Notes: a model not told the origin generated them from the letters alone. Counted from the first letter of the stretch, positions 9,596-19,143 are shown. The stretch is 64,000 nt of DNA from Pseudomonadota bacterium (GCA_024228935.1 JAAESX010000351.1:55689-119688), one strand, 5' to 3'. Numbers and translations are program-made.

Positions 9596-10611
9596 AGGCC
9601 CTGTGGTCCACGCGTGCAGCGCTGACGGTCTGGCTGCCGCTCGCGGCCACCGCGGCGCTCCACTACCTGTCCCCACCCGACGCCCACTGGGTGCACGACG
9701 TCGCTCGGCGCCTGTTCTACGTGCCCATCCTCCTGGCCGGGGCCTACGGCGGCGTGCGCGGCGGTCTGCTCGCGGCCACCGTCGCCATCGCGCTCTACGT
9801 CCCTCATGCGTTCCTGAGCGGCCACGCCCACCACATCGACCCGGGGACCCAGACCGAGAAGCTCCTGGAGATTGGCTTCTACCTGGTCATCGGCGGCGTC
9901 TCCGGCTTCTTGTCCGAGCGCGAGCAGGCACGCCGGGACGAGCTCCACGCCAAGGATGCGCTGCTCACACGAGCGGCTCGGCTCGAGGCCCTGGGCGAGC
10001 TGTCCGCTGGCCTGGCTCACGAGATCCGCAACCCGCTCCACGCGATGCGCGGCACTGCTGAGATCCTGCTCGACGCGGTGCCCGAGGGCGCGCCGGAGGA
10101 GCGACTCGGCCAGGCCCACATCGCCGAGATCGACCGGCTGGGCGGGGTGCTCAAGCGCTTCCTCACCTTTGCGCGCGAGCCCGTGGTCGACGTGAGCGGG
10201 AACGCCAACCTGGAAGCGGTCGTCGCCCGGGTCGCCGATCTGGTACGCGCCCAAGCGGGTCGCGATGGCGTCGAGCTGGTGACGCAGCCGGGGGGACGCA
10301 CAGCGCGTGGCGACGAGGAACAGCTCACGCAGGTGGTCCTGGCGCTCGCCTTGAACGGGCTCCAGGCGACCGGCGAGGGAGGCCGTCTCGAGCTCGCGGC
10401 CTCAGGGCTGGAGCTGACCGTGACGAACACGGGAGCGCACATCGCCGACGGCGATCTGGAGCGGGTGTTCGACCCGTTCTTCACCACGCGAGCCGAGGGC
10501 ACGGGCCTGGGGCTGAGTGTCGCCTGGCGCATCGTCGAGGCCCACGGCGGCCAGCTCACGGCCGAGAACGTCGAAGGTGGTGTCAGGTTCCGGGTCGCTC
10601 TTCCGGCTTGA
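9592..10611 (+). CDS. Membrane sensor histidine kinase
   Basis: The 339-residue kinase has about four N-terminal membrane helices (through FLSE near residue 110), a DHp domain with phospho-acceptor His143 in LAHEIRNPLH, and a HATPase domain ending with a GTGLGLSVAWRIVEAHGG box. No periplasmic sensor domain is visible; the signal may be read within the membrane region, where a short HAHHIDPG segment between helices could bind a ligand or metal. It is coupled by ATGA to the NtrC-type regulator. Its 3' end overlaps the convergent RND pump gene by 29 bp, so the two transcripts are antisense at their ends. Confidence 0.93.
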   Translation: MKALWSTRAALTVWLPLAATAALHYLSPPDAHWVHDVARRLFYVPILLAGAYGGVRGGLLAATVAIALYVPHAFLSGHAHHIDPGTQTEKLLEIGFYLVIGGVSGFLSEREQARRDELHAKDALLTRAARLEALGELSAGLAHEIRNPLHAMRGTAEILLDAVPEGAPEERLGQAHIAEIDRLGGVLKRFLTFAREPVVDVSGNANLEAVVARVADLVRAQAGRDGVELVTQPGGRTARGDEEQLTQVVLALALNGLQATGEGGRLELAASGLELTVTNTGAHIADGDLERVFDPFFTTRAEGTGLGLSVAWRIVEAHGGQLTAENVEGGVRFRVALPA

Positions 10612-13600
10612 AGGCTCGCTTCCACAGCAGGTAGAGCGCGGGCAGCACCAGGAGCGTCAGCAGCGTGCTGCTGGCCAGGCCGCCGATCATGGGCGCCGCG
10701 ATCCGCTTCATCACGCGGGTGCCGGTCTCGGTCCCGAACAGGATGGGCAACAGCCCGAAGAACGTGGTGGCGACCGTCATCAGCTTCGGACGGACCCGCT
10801 CGACGGCGCCCTCCATGATGGCGGCGGCCAGGTCCTCGTCGGTGTTCAGGCGACCCTGGTCGCGGTACCGCTCCACCGCCTCGTCCAGGTACAGCAGCAT
10901 CACCACGCCGGTCTCGGCGGCCAGGCCCAACAGCGCGATGAAGCCGACCCCGACCGCGACCGAGACGTTGAAGTCGAGCGCCCACAGGAGCCAGACGCCG
11001 CCGATGGGGGCGAAGAACGTGGTGCCGATCATGACCATGCCCGTCTCGCCGAAGCGCCGGAAGTACGCGAACAGCAACAGGAAGATGACCACGCCGGTCA
11101 GCGGGAGGACCCACATCAGCCGCTCGTTCGCCCGCTCCATGTACTCGTACTGGCCGGACCACTGGAGGCTGACGCCCGGGGGCAGCGGGACCTCGGCCTT
11201 GACCAGCTCGCGCGCCTGGTCGACGTACCCGCCGATGTCGCTGGTCTCGAGGTCGACGTAGATCCAGGCGGTCCGTCGAGCGTTCTCGCTCTTGATCGCC
11301 GGCGCGCCCTTCTCGATGGAGATGTCGGCGACCTGGGCGAGCGGCACGGTGTGCCCCATCGGGGTCTGGATGGGGATGCGCTCCAGGCTGTCGATGTCGT
11401 TCCGCAGCTCGCGCGGGAAGCGGACGTTGACCGGGTACCGCTCGAGCCCCTCGACGGTCCACGTGACGTTCATCCCGCCGACCGCGCTCTTGATGATGTC
11501 GTTCACGTCGTCGACGTTCAGGCCGTACCGGGCGGCGTCCTCGCGTCGGACCTGGATGTCGATGAAGTTCCCGCCCACGACGCGCTCGGAGTAGACCGAA
11601 GCCGTCCCGTCCAGGCCCTGGAGGACGGCCTCGATCTGCTGGCCCACCTCGGAGAGCTCGTCCAGGTCGTCGCCCAGGAGCTTCACGCCCACCGGTGTCT
11701 TGATGCCTGTCGCGAGCATGTCGATGCGGGTCTTGATGGGCATCGTCCACGCGTTCGTGACGCCGGGGAACTGCACCATCGTGTCGAGCTCTGCGGCCAC
11801 GTCCTCGATGGTCTTGCCTTCGGGCCAGGTGTCCGCGGGGGTCAGCAGGATGGTGGTCTCGATCATCGTCAGAGGCGCGGGATCGGTGGCCGTGTCCGCC
11901 CGTCCGATCTTGCCGAGCACGTGGTCGACCTGGGGGTGGGTCGCGATGATCTTGTCGGTCTGCTGCAGCAGCTCGCGGGCCTTGGTGACCGAGAGCCCGG
12001 GTGGGGTCGTCGGCATGTAGAGCAGGTCGCCTTCGTTCAGGGGCGGCATGAACTCGCTGCCGAGCTGCGCTGCGGGCCAGGCGGTGGCTCCCAGCAGCGC
12101 GATGGCCAGCACGACGACGGTCCACGGGGCCTTCAGCACCCGCGCGATGAGCGGACGGTAGCCGGCGATGAAGAACCTCGACAGGGGGTTGTCCTTCTCG
12201 GGCCGCACCTCGCCGCGCACCAGGTAGAACATCAGCGCCGGGATGACCGTGATGGCCAGGAGCGCCGAGGCCCCCATCGCAAAGGTCTTGGTGAGCGCCA
12301 GGGGGGTGAAGAGGCGGCCCTCCTGCTGCTCGAGCGTGAACACGGGCAGGAAGCTGACGGTCACGACGAGCAGCGAGAAGAACAGGGCCGGCCCGACCTC
12401 ACGGGCGCTGGCGATGACCAGCTCTTCCTGGGTGTTGAAGGCGCCCCGTTCCTTGTGTTTGTGCAGGTTCTCGACCATCACGACCGAGGCGTCGACCATC
12501 ACGCCGATGGCGATGGCGATGCCGCCCAGGCTCATGATGTTGGCGTTCATGCCGAGCGCGCCCATCGCGATGAACGCCAGGAGCACACCCACCGGGAGCG
12601 TCAGGATGGCGACGATGCTGGACCGGAAGTGCAGCAGGAACAGCACGCAGACGAGCGCGACGATGAGCATCTCCTCGCCGAGCTTGACGACCAGCGCCTC
12701 GATGGCGTCCAGGATGAGCTCGCTGCGGTCGTAGCTGACGTGGACCTCGACGCCCTCGGGCAGGCCGGGCTTCAGCTCCTCGATGCGCTCGCGGACCCCG
12801 CGAATGGTCTCCAGCGCGTTCTCGCCGTGTCGCAGCAGGACGATGCCCGTGACGACCTCGCCTTCGCCGTTCATCTCGACCAGACCGCGCCGCACGTCGG
12901 GCCCCAGCTGGACCCGCGCGACCTGCTTCAAGAGCACCGGAGCGTGCGCCTCGGGGTCCATACCGACCGGGATGGTCTCCAGGTCCGCGACGCTGGAGAT
13001 GTACCCCTGGCCGCGGATCATGAACTCGGTCTCGGCCATCTCGACCAGGCGGCCGCCGGTGTCCTGGTTCGCGCCCTGGATGGCGGTCTGGATGCGCTTC
13101 AGCGGGATGCCGTAGGCCCGCAGCTTCTCGGGGTCGACCTCGACCTGGTACTGCCGGACGAAGCCGCCGACGCTGGCGACCTCGGCCACGCCGTCCTGGC
13201 TCATCAGGTCGTAGCGCAGGTACCAGTCCTGGATGGACCGGAGCTGGGCCAGATCGACGCCGCGGAAGTTGGCCGCGCGCAGGAGCTCCGCTCTCGAGAG
13301 GCCGTCCTGGCCGTCCCGGTCGAAGCCCTCGTTGGCGTAGCGCTCGCCTTCCTCGCCCAGCAGGTCGCGCATGCGGGCGTCCTCGGGCAACTCGGCTTCG
13401 GTCACCGTGCCGTCGTCGTCGGCGTCCCAGTGCTCGCGCAGCACACGGGCCCGCGGCGAGAAGTCCGTCAGCGTGTACTCGTAGACCCAGCCCACGCCCG
13501 TCGCATCGGGGCCGAGCTGCGGCGTGACGCTGTCGGGGAGCCGCCCCTGGGCTGCGTTGAGCGACTCCAGCACACGGCTGCGCGCCCAGTACAGGTCGGT

Positions 13601-13921
13601 CCCGTCCTCGAAGATGACGTAGATCATCGAGACGCCGAAGAAGCTGTACCCGCGCACGTCGTCGGCGTAGGGCACGGCCAGCAGCGAGGTCGCGAGCGGG
13701 TAGGTGACCTGGTCCTCGACGACCTGGGGCGCCTGCCCGGGGTACTCCGTGAGCACGATGACCTGGACGTCCGAGAGGTCGGGGATCGCGTCCACTGGCG
13801 TCTGCTTCACGACCATCACGCCCGCGATCGAGGCGAGCAGCGCCAGAAGCAGCACGAAGAACCGGTTCTTCACGCTCAGCTCGATGATGCCGGCGATGAC
13901 TCCGCCGCGGCTGGAGCTCAC
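10583..13921 (-). CDS. cusA: Heavy-metal efflux RND pump (CusA/CzcA family) with EF-hand insert
   Basis: The product (1,112 residues) is an inner-membrane proton-driven pump. CusA landmarks are present: IPDLSDVQVIVLTEYPGQAP, GPDATGVGWVYEY, RSIQDWYLRYDL, VASVGGF, and the LGGIAIAIGVMVDASVVMVE helix; twelve membrane segments are expected. The GTG at 13921 was chosen because it overlaps the adaptor's stop (GTGA). An unusual segment at residues ~153-222 lies where E. coli CusA has only a short linker. It contains a perfect EF-hand loop (DADDDGTVTEAE, 166-177) and a weaker one (DRDGQDGLSRAE, 201-212). It is the third gene of an operon with a TolC-like channel and an adaptor, so it exports Cu/Ag, Co/Zn/Cd or similar ions. 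Confidence 0.93.
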   Translation of the reverse strand: MSSSRGGVIAGIIELSVKNRFFVLLLALLASIAGVMVVKQTPVDAIPDLSDVQVIVLTEYPGQAPQVVEDQVTYPLATSLLAVPYADDVRGYSFFGVSMIYVIFEDGTDLYWARSRVLESLNAAQGRLPDSVTPQLGPDATGVGWVYEYTLTDFSPRARVLREHWDADDDGTVTEAELPEDARMRDLLGEEGERYANEGFDRDGQDGLSRAELLRAANFRGVDLAQLRSIQDWYLRYDLMSQDGVAEVASVGGFVRQYQVEVDPEKLRAYGIPLKRIQTAIQGANQDTGGRLVEMAETEFMIRGQGYISSVADLETIPVGMDPEAHAPVLLKQVARVQLGPDVRRGLVEMNGEGEVVTGIVLLRHGENALETIRGVRERIEELKPGLPEGVEVHVSYDRSELILDAIEALVVKLGEEMLIVALVCVLFLLHFRSSIVAILTLPVGVLLAFIAMGALGMNANIMSLGGIAIAIGVMVDASVVMVENLHKHKERGAFNTQEELVIASAREVGPALFFSLLVVTVSFLPVFTLEQQEGRLFTPLALTKTFAMGASALLAITVIPALMFYLVRGEVRPEKDNPLSRFFIAGYRPLIARVLKAPWTVVVLAIALLGATAWPAAQLGSEFMPPLNEGDLLYMPTTPPGLSVTKARELLQQTDKIIATHPQVDHVLGKIGRADTATDPAPLTMIETTILLTPADTWPEGKTIEDVAAELDTMVQFPGVTNAWTMPIKTRIDMLATGIKTPVGVKLLGDDLDELSEVGQQIEAVLQGLDGTASVYSERVVGGNFIDIQVRREDAARYGLNVDDVNDIIKSAVGGMNVTWTVEGLERYPVNVRFPRELRNDIDSLERIPIQTPMGHTVPLAQVADISIEKGAPAIKSENARRTAWIYVDLETSDIGGYVDQARELVKAEVPLPPGVSLQWSGQYEYMERANERLMWVLPLTGVVIFLLLFAYFRRFGETGMVMIGTTFFAPIGGVWLLWALDFNVSVAVGVGFIALLGLAAETGVVMLLYLDEAVERYRDQGRLNTDEDLAAAIMEGAVERVRPKLMTVATTFFGLLPILFGTETGTRVMKRIAAPMIGGLASSTLLTLLVLPALYLLWKRAFKPEERPGT

Positions 13922-15234
13922 GGGACCTTCTGGAGGGGGGGGACCTCCTGGAGCGGGGGGACCTCCTCGAGGAACATCCCGCACTCGGGACAGCGGCCGG
14001 GCTCGTCCGAGACGACGCTCGGGTGCATCGGGCACGTGTACGAGGCGGCGGGAGCGGTCGGCGTTGGCTCGGGCGAGGTGAGCTTGCGGAGCGCCTCCTG
14101 GAGCTGGCTCTCCGAGTCGATGAGGAACTGGCCGCTCAGGACGACCTCGTCGCCCGCCTCGAGGCCCGAGAGCACTTCGGTCAGGTGCCGGTCGCCGACC
14201 AGTCCGGTCTTGACCTCGCGCGGCTCGAATCGGCCGTCCCCTTGGTGGACGAACACGATCTCGCGCGTGCCCGAGTGGAGGATGGCCTCGCTCGGCACGG
14301 CCAGGACGTCCTCCAGCCGCCGGTACTCGATGTAGACCGTCGCGAACATGCCGGGCTTCATCTCGAGGCCGACGTTCTCGAACTCGAGACGGACGGTCAG
14401 GGTGCGGCTCTTCTGGTCGAGCGTCGGGTAGATGTACGCGACCTCGCCCTCGAGCGTCGTGCCCTTGTCGTAGGTCAGCTCCATCTGGGCCTTCTGGCCG
14501 ACCTCGACCCAGGGGGCGTCGAACTCGTAGACCTCGGCCGTGACCCAGATCCGCTGCAGGTTGCCGATGCGGTACAGGTCCTTGCCGGCACCGACGCGGG
14601 CGCCCTCGACCACGTTCTTGTGCAGCACGAACCCGGCCTGGGGGGCGCGGACGGGCAGGGTGCGGCGGACCTCGCCGCTGTCCCGGATGCCATCGAGGTC
14701 ACGGCTCGAGACGTCCCACAGCTCCAGGCGGCGGCGAGCGGACTGGGCCAGCTCGCTGTCGGCGCCCTGGGTTCGGAGCGCCAGCAGGTAGTCCTCCTGC
14801 GCGGCGACCAGCTCGGGCGAGTAGATCTCGAACAGGGCCTGGCCCCGCTTGACGGGGTCGCCGGTGCGGTCGACGTACAGCTTCTCGACCCAGCCCGAGT
14901 ACTTCAGGTTGACGACGGAGAGCTCGTCCTCGCCGACCTCGACCTCGCCGATGGTGCGCAGGTGTCGGAAGACGGTCTGCGTCTGCAGGACCTCGGTGCG
15001 GACGCCCATGTTCTGGACGACGACGGGGTCGATCTCGACGGCCGAGGTGACCTTTGCGGTCATCGGGACCAGATCCATGCCGCAGATGGGGCAGCTCCCC
15101 GGCTCCTCCTCGACGACCTGGGGGTGCATCGAGCACGTGTACAGGCTGGCGTCGGGGGCGTGGGCGGCGTGGTCGTGCTCGGGAGCGGTCTCGGCGGCCG
15201 GGCAGCCGAGCAGGAGAGCGAAGAGGAGCGTCAC
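13918..15234 (-). CDS. cusB: Periplasmic adaptor of the metal efflux pump (CusB-like), two metal-binding domains
   Basis: The product has 438 residues and is a lipoprotein (VTLLFALLLGC). A heavy-metal-binding domain at residues ~35-65 has YTCSMHP followed by CPICGMDL. A second copy lies near the C-terminus (YTCPMHP and CPECGMFL). Between them is a standard membrane-fusion core with hairpin and lipoyl halves (VRAPQAGFVLHKNVVEGARVG). Such proteins link the RND pump to the outer-membrane channel and hand over metal ions. Its GTG start overlaps the TolC gene stop by 4 bp and its own stop overlaps the pump start. The last 15 residues repeat VPPLQ(E/K), an odd tail. Having metal domains at both ends is unusual. 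Confidence 0.92.
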   Translation of the reverse strand: MTLLFALLLGCPAAETAPEHDHAAHAPDASLYTCSMHPQVVEEEPGSCPICGMDLVPMTAKVTSAVEIDPVVVQNMGVRTEVLQTQTVFRHLRTIGEVEVGEDELSVVNLKYSGWVEKLYVDRTGDPVKRGQALFEIYSPELVAAQEDYLLALRTQGADSELAQSARRRLELWDVSSRDLDGIRDSGEVRRTLPVRAPQAGFVLHKNVVEGARVGAGKDLYRIGNLQRIWVTAEVYEFDAPWVEVGQKAQMELTYDKGTTLEGEVAYIYPTLDQKSRTLTVRLEFENVGLEMKPGMFATVYIEYRRLEDVLAVPSEAILHSGTREIVFVHQGDGRFEPREVKTGLVGDRHLTEVLSGLEAGDEVVLSGQFLIDSESQLQEALRKLTSPEPTPTAPAASYTCPMHPSVVSDEPGRCPECGMFLEEVPPLQEVPPLQKVP

Positions 15235-16430
15235 GGCGTGCCTCCGACGAGCGCCGTGATCTCGGCGTGCTGGATGTGGGTCTCGGCGGCGGCCGTGAGG
15301 CGCATGCGCTCCAGGCTCAGGAGCGCGACCTCGGCGTCGTACAGCGAGGCGAAGTCGGCCTTCCCCACGCGGAAGTCCGACAGCGTCGCGTCGAGGGTCG
15401 CCTGGGCCGAGGGGACCAGCACGGTCTCGTAGGTCGTCGCCTTCGAGGCGGCGCGGTCCCATCGAGCCAGCGCCGTCGTGAGCTGGGCCTCGAGCGCATC
15501 GAGGGCCGCCTGGTGCTGCGCTCTCGCACCCGAGGCCGCCGAGAGGTGGGCCGACTCCATGCCCTGTCCCCGCTTGCTGGCGTGCATGGGGATGGGCATC
15601 CCGACGCCGACGCTGACCAGGTCGGTCGGGTCGCTCGCATGGGTACGGACGCGGTAGCCGGCCCAGACGGAGACGTCGGGTCGGGCGTCCACACGAGCCA
15701 GCTCGGCGGCGCGCTCCTCGTTCTGCGCCAGGAGCTCGAGGCGCTCGAGCTCGGGCCGCGTCTCTGCGGCCTGGGCGAGCCAGGTCGGTACGTCGCCGGT
15801 GACCGCCAGCGGGCTGAGGGGGGTGGTCGCCTGGATGTCGACGGGCCCCGACAGCGCCTGGGTCAGCGCCGCGGTGAGCTCCAGCTCCGCGCGGCGGTAG
15901 TCGCCCAGGTCGTCGTCGAGCCGCTCGGCCAGCAGCTGGAGCCGCAGCAGCGCGGACTGTCCGGCGCTGCCCGTCTCGTAGCGGGACCGGACGGCGTCCA
16001 GCAGCTCGTTCGTGCGGTCGAGGTGGGCCGCGGTCACCTCGGCCAGCTGGCGGGACAGCATGAGCCGCCACCACGTGACGTGGACCGTCCGCCTCAGCTG
16101 CAGCTCGGCCTCGGCGGTGGCCTGACCCTGGACCTCGACCCGTCCGTGGGCGACGTCTGCTCGCAGGCCGGTCACGCCCGGGGTCGGCAGCGTCTGCGTC
16201 GCCTTGAGCTGGACGCCCGACATCATGTGGTTCGCCGGCAGCGGCGCCGAGACGGCCATGTTCGAGTACTCGGCGGCGAGCATCGGGTCAGGCCACAGGT
16301 CTGCGACCTCGGCCAGGGCGCTCAGGGAGTCGACCCGAGCCTGGAGCGCGACCAGGGTGGGGCTCTCGGCGACGGCCTGTTCGGCGAGGTCGTACGGAGA
16401 GGCGAGGGCGAGCGAACAGAGGAGGAGCAT
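15231..16430 (-). CDS. cusC: TolC-family outer-membrane channel of metal efflux pump (CusC-like)
   Basis: The product (399 residues) starts with a signal peptide (MLLLCSLALA) and has two TolC-type coiled-coil halves, the first in ALQARVDSLSALAEVADLWPDP, the second ending in DFRVGKADFASLYDAEVALLSLERMR. It forms the trimeric tunnel through the outer membrane for the CusBA partners. There is no lipid-anchor Cys, unlike E. coli CusC. The ATG at 16430 is preferred because it begins the leader; upstream codons in the same frame are not protein-like. It is the first gene of the operon and lies head-to-head with the truncated copper ATPase. Confidence 0.88.
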   Translation of the reverse strand: MLLLCSLALASPYDLAEQAVAESPTLVALQARVDSLSALAEVADLWPDPMLAAEYSNMAVSAPLPANHMMSGVQLKATQTLPTPGVTGLRADVAHGRVEVQGQATAEAELQLRRTVHVTWWRLMLSRQLAEVTAAHLDRTNELLDAVRSRYETGSAGQSALLRLQLLAERLDDDLGDYRRAELELTAALTQALSGPVDIQATTPLSPLAVTGDVPTWLAQAAETRPELERLELLAQNEERAAELARVDARPDVSVWAGYRVRTHASDPTDLVSVGVGMPIPMHASKRGQGMESAHLSAASGARAQHQAALDALEAQLTTALARWDRAASKATTYETVLVPSAQATLDATLSDFRVGKADFASLYDAEVALLSLERMRLTAAAETHIQHAEITALVGGTP

Positions 16431-16527
16431 CACTTCCGCCTCAAGCACGATGCATGCCAGTCGTGAGCGGGCTGTTCGGCGGGTTCGGGGCGGCTCGCGG
16501 CTGGCCGATTCGAGACTATTGTGAAGT

Positions 16528-16571
16528 CGGGTGAGAGATGTCTCCACCCAGGGGGTGGGGGATTTCACCCG
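16528..16571. repeat. Nested inverted repeat between cusC and the ATPase remnant
   Basis: An outer arm CGGGTGA (16528-16534) pairs with TCACCCG (16565-16571). Inside it CCACCC (16544-16549) pairs with GGGTGG (16553-16558) across a 3 nt loop. It lies upstream of cusC and about 50 bp before the point where homology of the P-type ATPase begins. It could be an operator, a bidirectional terminator, or a scar of the event that removed the 5' part of the ATPase. Confidence 0.5.
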
Positions 16572-17896
16572 ATCTGTGGCGCGGCTCGCCGGGGATGGCG
16601 GGCTCGGGGCTGGCATGGGCCCTGTCGCGCATCGTCTCGATGGTCCAGCAGGCCCAGGCCACCAAGCCGCCCATCGGACGGGTCGTGGACAAGGTCGCGG
16701 GCGTCTTCACCCCCGTGGTCATGATCTTCGCCGTGCTGGCGTTCCTGGTGTGGTTCAACGCCGGCGTCGACCTGTCGTACGCGTTCATCGCGGCGGTCAC
16801 GGTCCTCGTCATCGCCTGTCCTTGCGCGCTGGGTCTGGCCGCGCCGATGAGCCTGGTCGTGGGCGTCGGACGGGCGGCCGAGCGGGGGGTGCTCATCCGC
16901 AACGGCGAGGCACTGCAGACCGCGTCGGAGATCGACGTGGTGGTGCTCGACAAGACCGGGACGGTGACCAAGGGGCAGCCCGAGCTGACCGACGTCGAGC
17001 CGATGAACGGGTTCTCGCGGGACGAGGTCCTGAGCCTGGCCGCCAGCGCGGACAGTGCGCGTGAGCACCCGCTGGCCGAGGCGGTCGTCAACGGGGCCGA
17101 GGGGCTCGAGCTGACCCCGCCGACCGACTTCGAGGCCATCGTCGGACACGGTGTGCGAGCCGTCGTCGGCGACCGGACCGTGCACGTCGGGAACCAGCGT
17201 CTGATGGAGCGGATCGGCGTGGACCCATCGGGTGCGAGCGCGACGGTCGAGCGGCTGGGAGACCTGGGCCGGACCGGCATGTAGGTCGCGGTCGACGAGG
17301 TGCTGGCTGGTGTCGTGGCCGTGGCGGACACGGTGAAGCCGGACTCGCGCGACGCCATCGCCCGGATGCGCGAGCTGGGCATCGAGGTGGTCATGCTGAC
17401 GGGTGACAACGCCCGAACGGCGGGGGCCATCGCGGCCGAGGTCGGCATCGACCGGGTCATCGCCGAGGTCCTGCCGGCGGACAAGGCCGCCCAGATCACG
17501 GCGCTGCAGGCCGAAGGGAAGACCGTCGGCATGGTCGGCGACGGCATCAACGATGCCCCAGCGCTGGCCCAGGCCAACGTCGGCTTCGCCATCGGCTCGG
17601 GCACGGACGTCGCCATCGAAGCCGCCGATGTGACCCTCGTCAGCGGCAGCCTGCTGGGGGTCGTGCACGCGATGAAGGTCTCCCGAGCGACGATGCGGAA
17701 CATCCGGCAGAACCTGCTCGGGGCGTTCGGCTACAACACGCTCGGCATCCCGGTCGCCGCCGGCGTCTTCTTCCCACTGTTCGGGTGGATGCTCTCGCCG
17801 ATGCTGGCCGGGGCCGCGATGGCGTTCTCGTCGGTCACGGTCGTCACCAACGCGAACCGGCTCCGGCTGTTCCGTTCCAGCGTGGAGAGGGCATGA
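16538..17896 (+). pseudogene. Truncated copper-type P1B ATPase with internal stop
   Basis: Recognisable ATPase sequence begins around 16620 (LSRIVSMVQQAQATKPPIGR) and runs to 17896. It keeps the CPC metal site (VIACPCALGLAAP), the phosphorylation motif DKTGTVTKG, the SAREHPLAEA box, TGDN and MVGDGINDAPALAQ. Everything upstream is missing: the metal-binding domains, the first four helices and the actuator domain. The 27 or so codons before the homology look unrelated. A TAG at 17282-17284 interrupts the nucleotide-binding domain (before VAVDEVLAG), with the same frame continuing after it. As given, it cannot make a working pump. It once, or in the true genome still, exported Cu+ together with the neighbouring Cus system. 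Confidence 0.85.
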
Positions 17897-18018
17897 CGTG
17901 GCTCGTCAACGGCCTGGGCATCGCGCTCATCGTCGGGATCGTGTGGTTCCACTGGGGACCGCGGTCGGCCCCCGACCAGCAGAAGGATGACCGTGCTGAG
18001 GATGGAGTGACCGGGTAG
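17893..18018 (+). CDS. 41-residue single-helix membrane protein
   Basis: The ATG overlaps the ATPase stop by 4 bp (ATGA). The product starts MTWLVNGLGIALIVGIVWFH, one membrane helix, followed by a short charged tail. Such short helices next to copper ATPases resemble the anchors of cupredoxin-like or CcoS-like partners, but no cupredoxin domain follows here. The position suggests an accessory subunit of the copper system. Confidence 0.55.
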   Translation: MTWLVNGLGIALIVGIVWFHWGPRSAPDQQKDDRAEDGVTG

Positions 18019-18045
18019 GCTCCAAGGGCACCGACCGGCCTCGAC

Positions 18046-19143
18046 ATGCTCCTGCTCTGCCTTGCGTGCACCCCCGCGAACGACTCCACGGACAAGCCGA
18101 TCCGGGACCTGCGTGGCGAGGACACGGCCTTCGACAGCGCCGACACGGCGTGGGACACCGCGGGAGACACGGGTGACTCGCCGATCGACGACGAGTGCCC
18201 GGCTGGCGTCATCTGCCTGACCGACTTCCCGGCGGCGGACGCGAACACCACGGTGGGTGGCTCGCGCGACTTCGATGGCTACAGCTGCGCGTCCGACACC
18301 GACGAGTCCGGGCCCGAGGTCGTCTACCGCCTGACGCTCGACGAGCCGGGTTTCCTGTCCCTGGACCTGCGCGACATGGACTCGGGCGCGGACGTCGACG
18401 TGCACCTGCTGGACGCCCGGGACGCCGACCGGTGCATCGATCGAGGCCACTGGGCCGCGGCCGCCTGGGTGGACGCGGGCACCTACTGGGTCGTGGCCGA
18501 CAGCTGGGTGAGTGGCGATGGCGCCGAGCAGTCCGGCGGCTACGAGCTGTTGTTCGGACACCTGACCGTCGACGAGCTGCGCGACGCCGGGATGGAGAAG
18601 GCTCCAGCCGCCCTCGCGCTCGCAGCGCTCGACCGGGCCTGGGACGAGGGCCACACCGAGCACGTCGTGCACGGGTTCATCGACTTCTCGATCCACTCGA
18701 GCGAAGAGCGGCTGTGGATCTGGGATACGGCGGCCGAGGAGCTGCTCCACCACCTGCACGTCACCCACGGCGAGAACTCCAGCGACCCGAACGACCGGGG
18801 CTACGCGGTGTCGTTCAGCAACGAGAACGGCAGCCACCAGTCGAGCCTGGGGATGATGCTGACGGCCGAGGACTACAGCGGCAGCAACGGCCACTCGATG
18901 CGGATGGACGGGCTCGAGGACGGCTACAACGACGCGGTCCGTCCCCGGGCCATTGTGGTGCACGGCGCCAGCTACGCGCGCCCCGAATACGTCGACAGCT
19001 ATGGCCGGCTGGGTCAGTCCTGGGGCTGTCCCGCCGTGGACGACCGCGAGACCGAGTCGGTCCTGGCCGACCTGCAGGGCGGCTTCCTGTGGTCCTACTA
19101 CCCAGACGGGGACTGGTCGGAGCGCAGCGTCTACCTGCCCTGA
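18046..19143 (+). CDS. Lipoprotein with L,D-transpeptidase-like (YkuD_2) C-terminal domain
   Basis: The 365-residue protein starts MLLLCLACTP, with a likely lipobox Cys at residue 8 and an Asp/Thr linker. Residues ~45-160 look like a pre-peptidase C-terminal (PPC) beta domain (VVYRLTLDEPGFLSLDL, DAGTYWVVADS). The C-terminal half has features of murein L,D-transpeptidase catalytic family proteins: YAVSFSNENGSHQSSLGMM, SMRMDGLEDGYND, AIVVHGASYA and the Cys signature QSWGCPAVDD. It probably acts on or binds peptidoglycan in the periplasm. The short hairpin-rich gap after it (19144-19230) contains an inverted repeat around GGGG/CCCC at about 19165-19185. Confidence 0.8.
   Translation: MLLLCLACTPANDSTDKPIRDLRGEDTAFDSADTAWDTAGDTGDSPIDDECPAGVICLTDFPAADANTTVGGSRDFDGYSCASDTDESGPEVVYRLTLDEPGFLSLDLRDMDSGADVDVHLLDARDADRCIDRGHWAAAAWVDAGTYWVVADSWVSGDGAEQSGGYELLFGHLTVDELRDAGMEKAPAALALAALDRAWDEGHTEHVVHGFIDFSIHSSEERLWIWDTAAEELLHHLHVTHGENSSDPNDRGYAVSFSNENGSHQSSLGMMLTAEDYSGSNGHSMRMDGLEDGYNDAVRPRAIVVHGASYARPEYVDSYGRLGQSWGCPAVDDRETESVLADLQGGFLWSYYPDGDWSERSVYLP

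Noticed and set aside
10517..14335. A 1,272-codon open frame opposite the RND pump
   Set aside because: It is Asp/Val/His/Gln-rich without any domain and lies antisense to an obvious CusA homologue. High GC leaves such shadow frames open.
4708..17284. Reassigned stop codons (TAG or TGA read as amino acids throughout)
   Set aside because: TAG and TGA both end many intact genes here (for example 3626, 4174, 10609, 56561), so the genetic code is standard.
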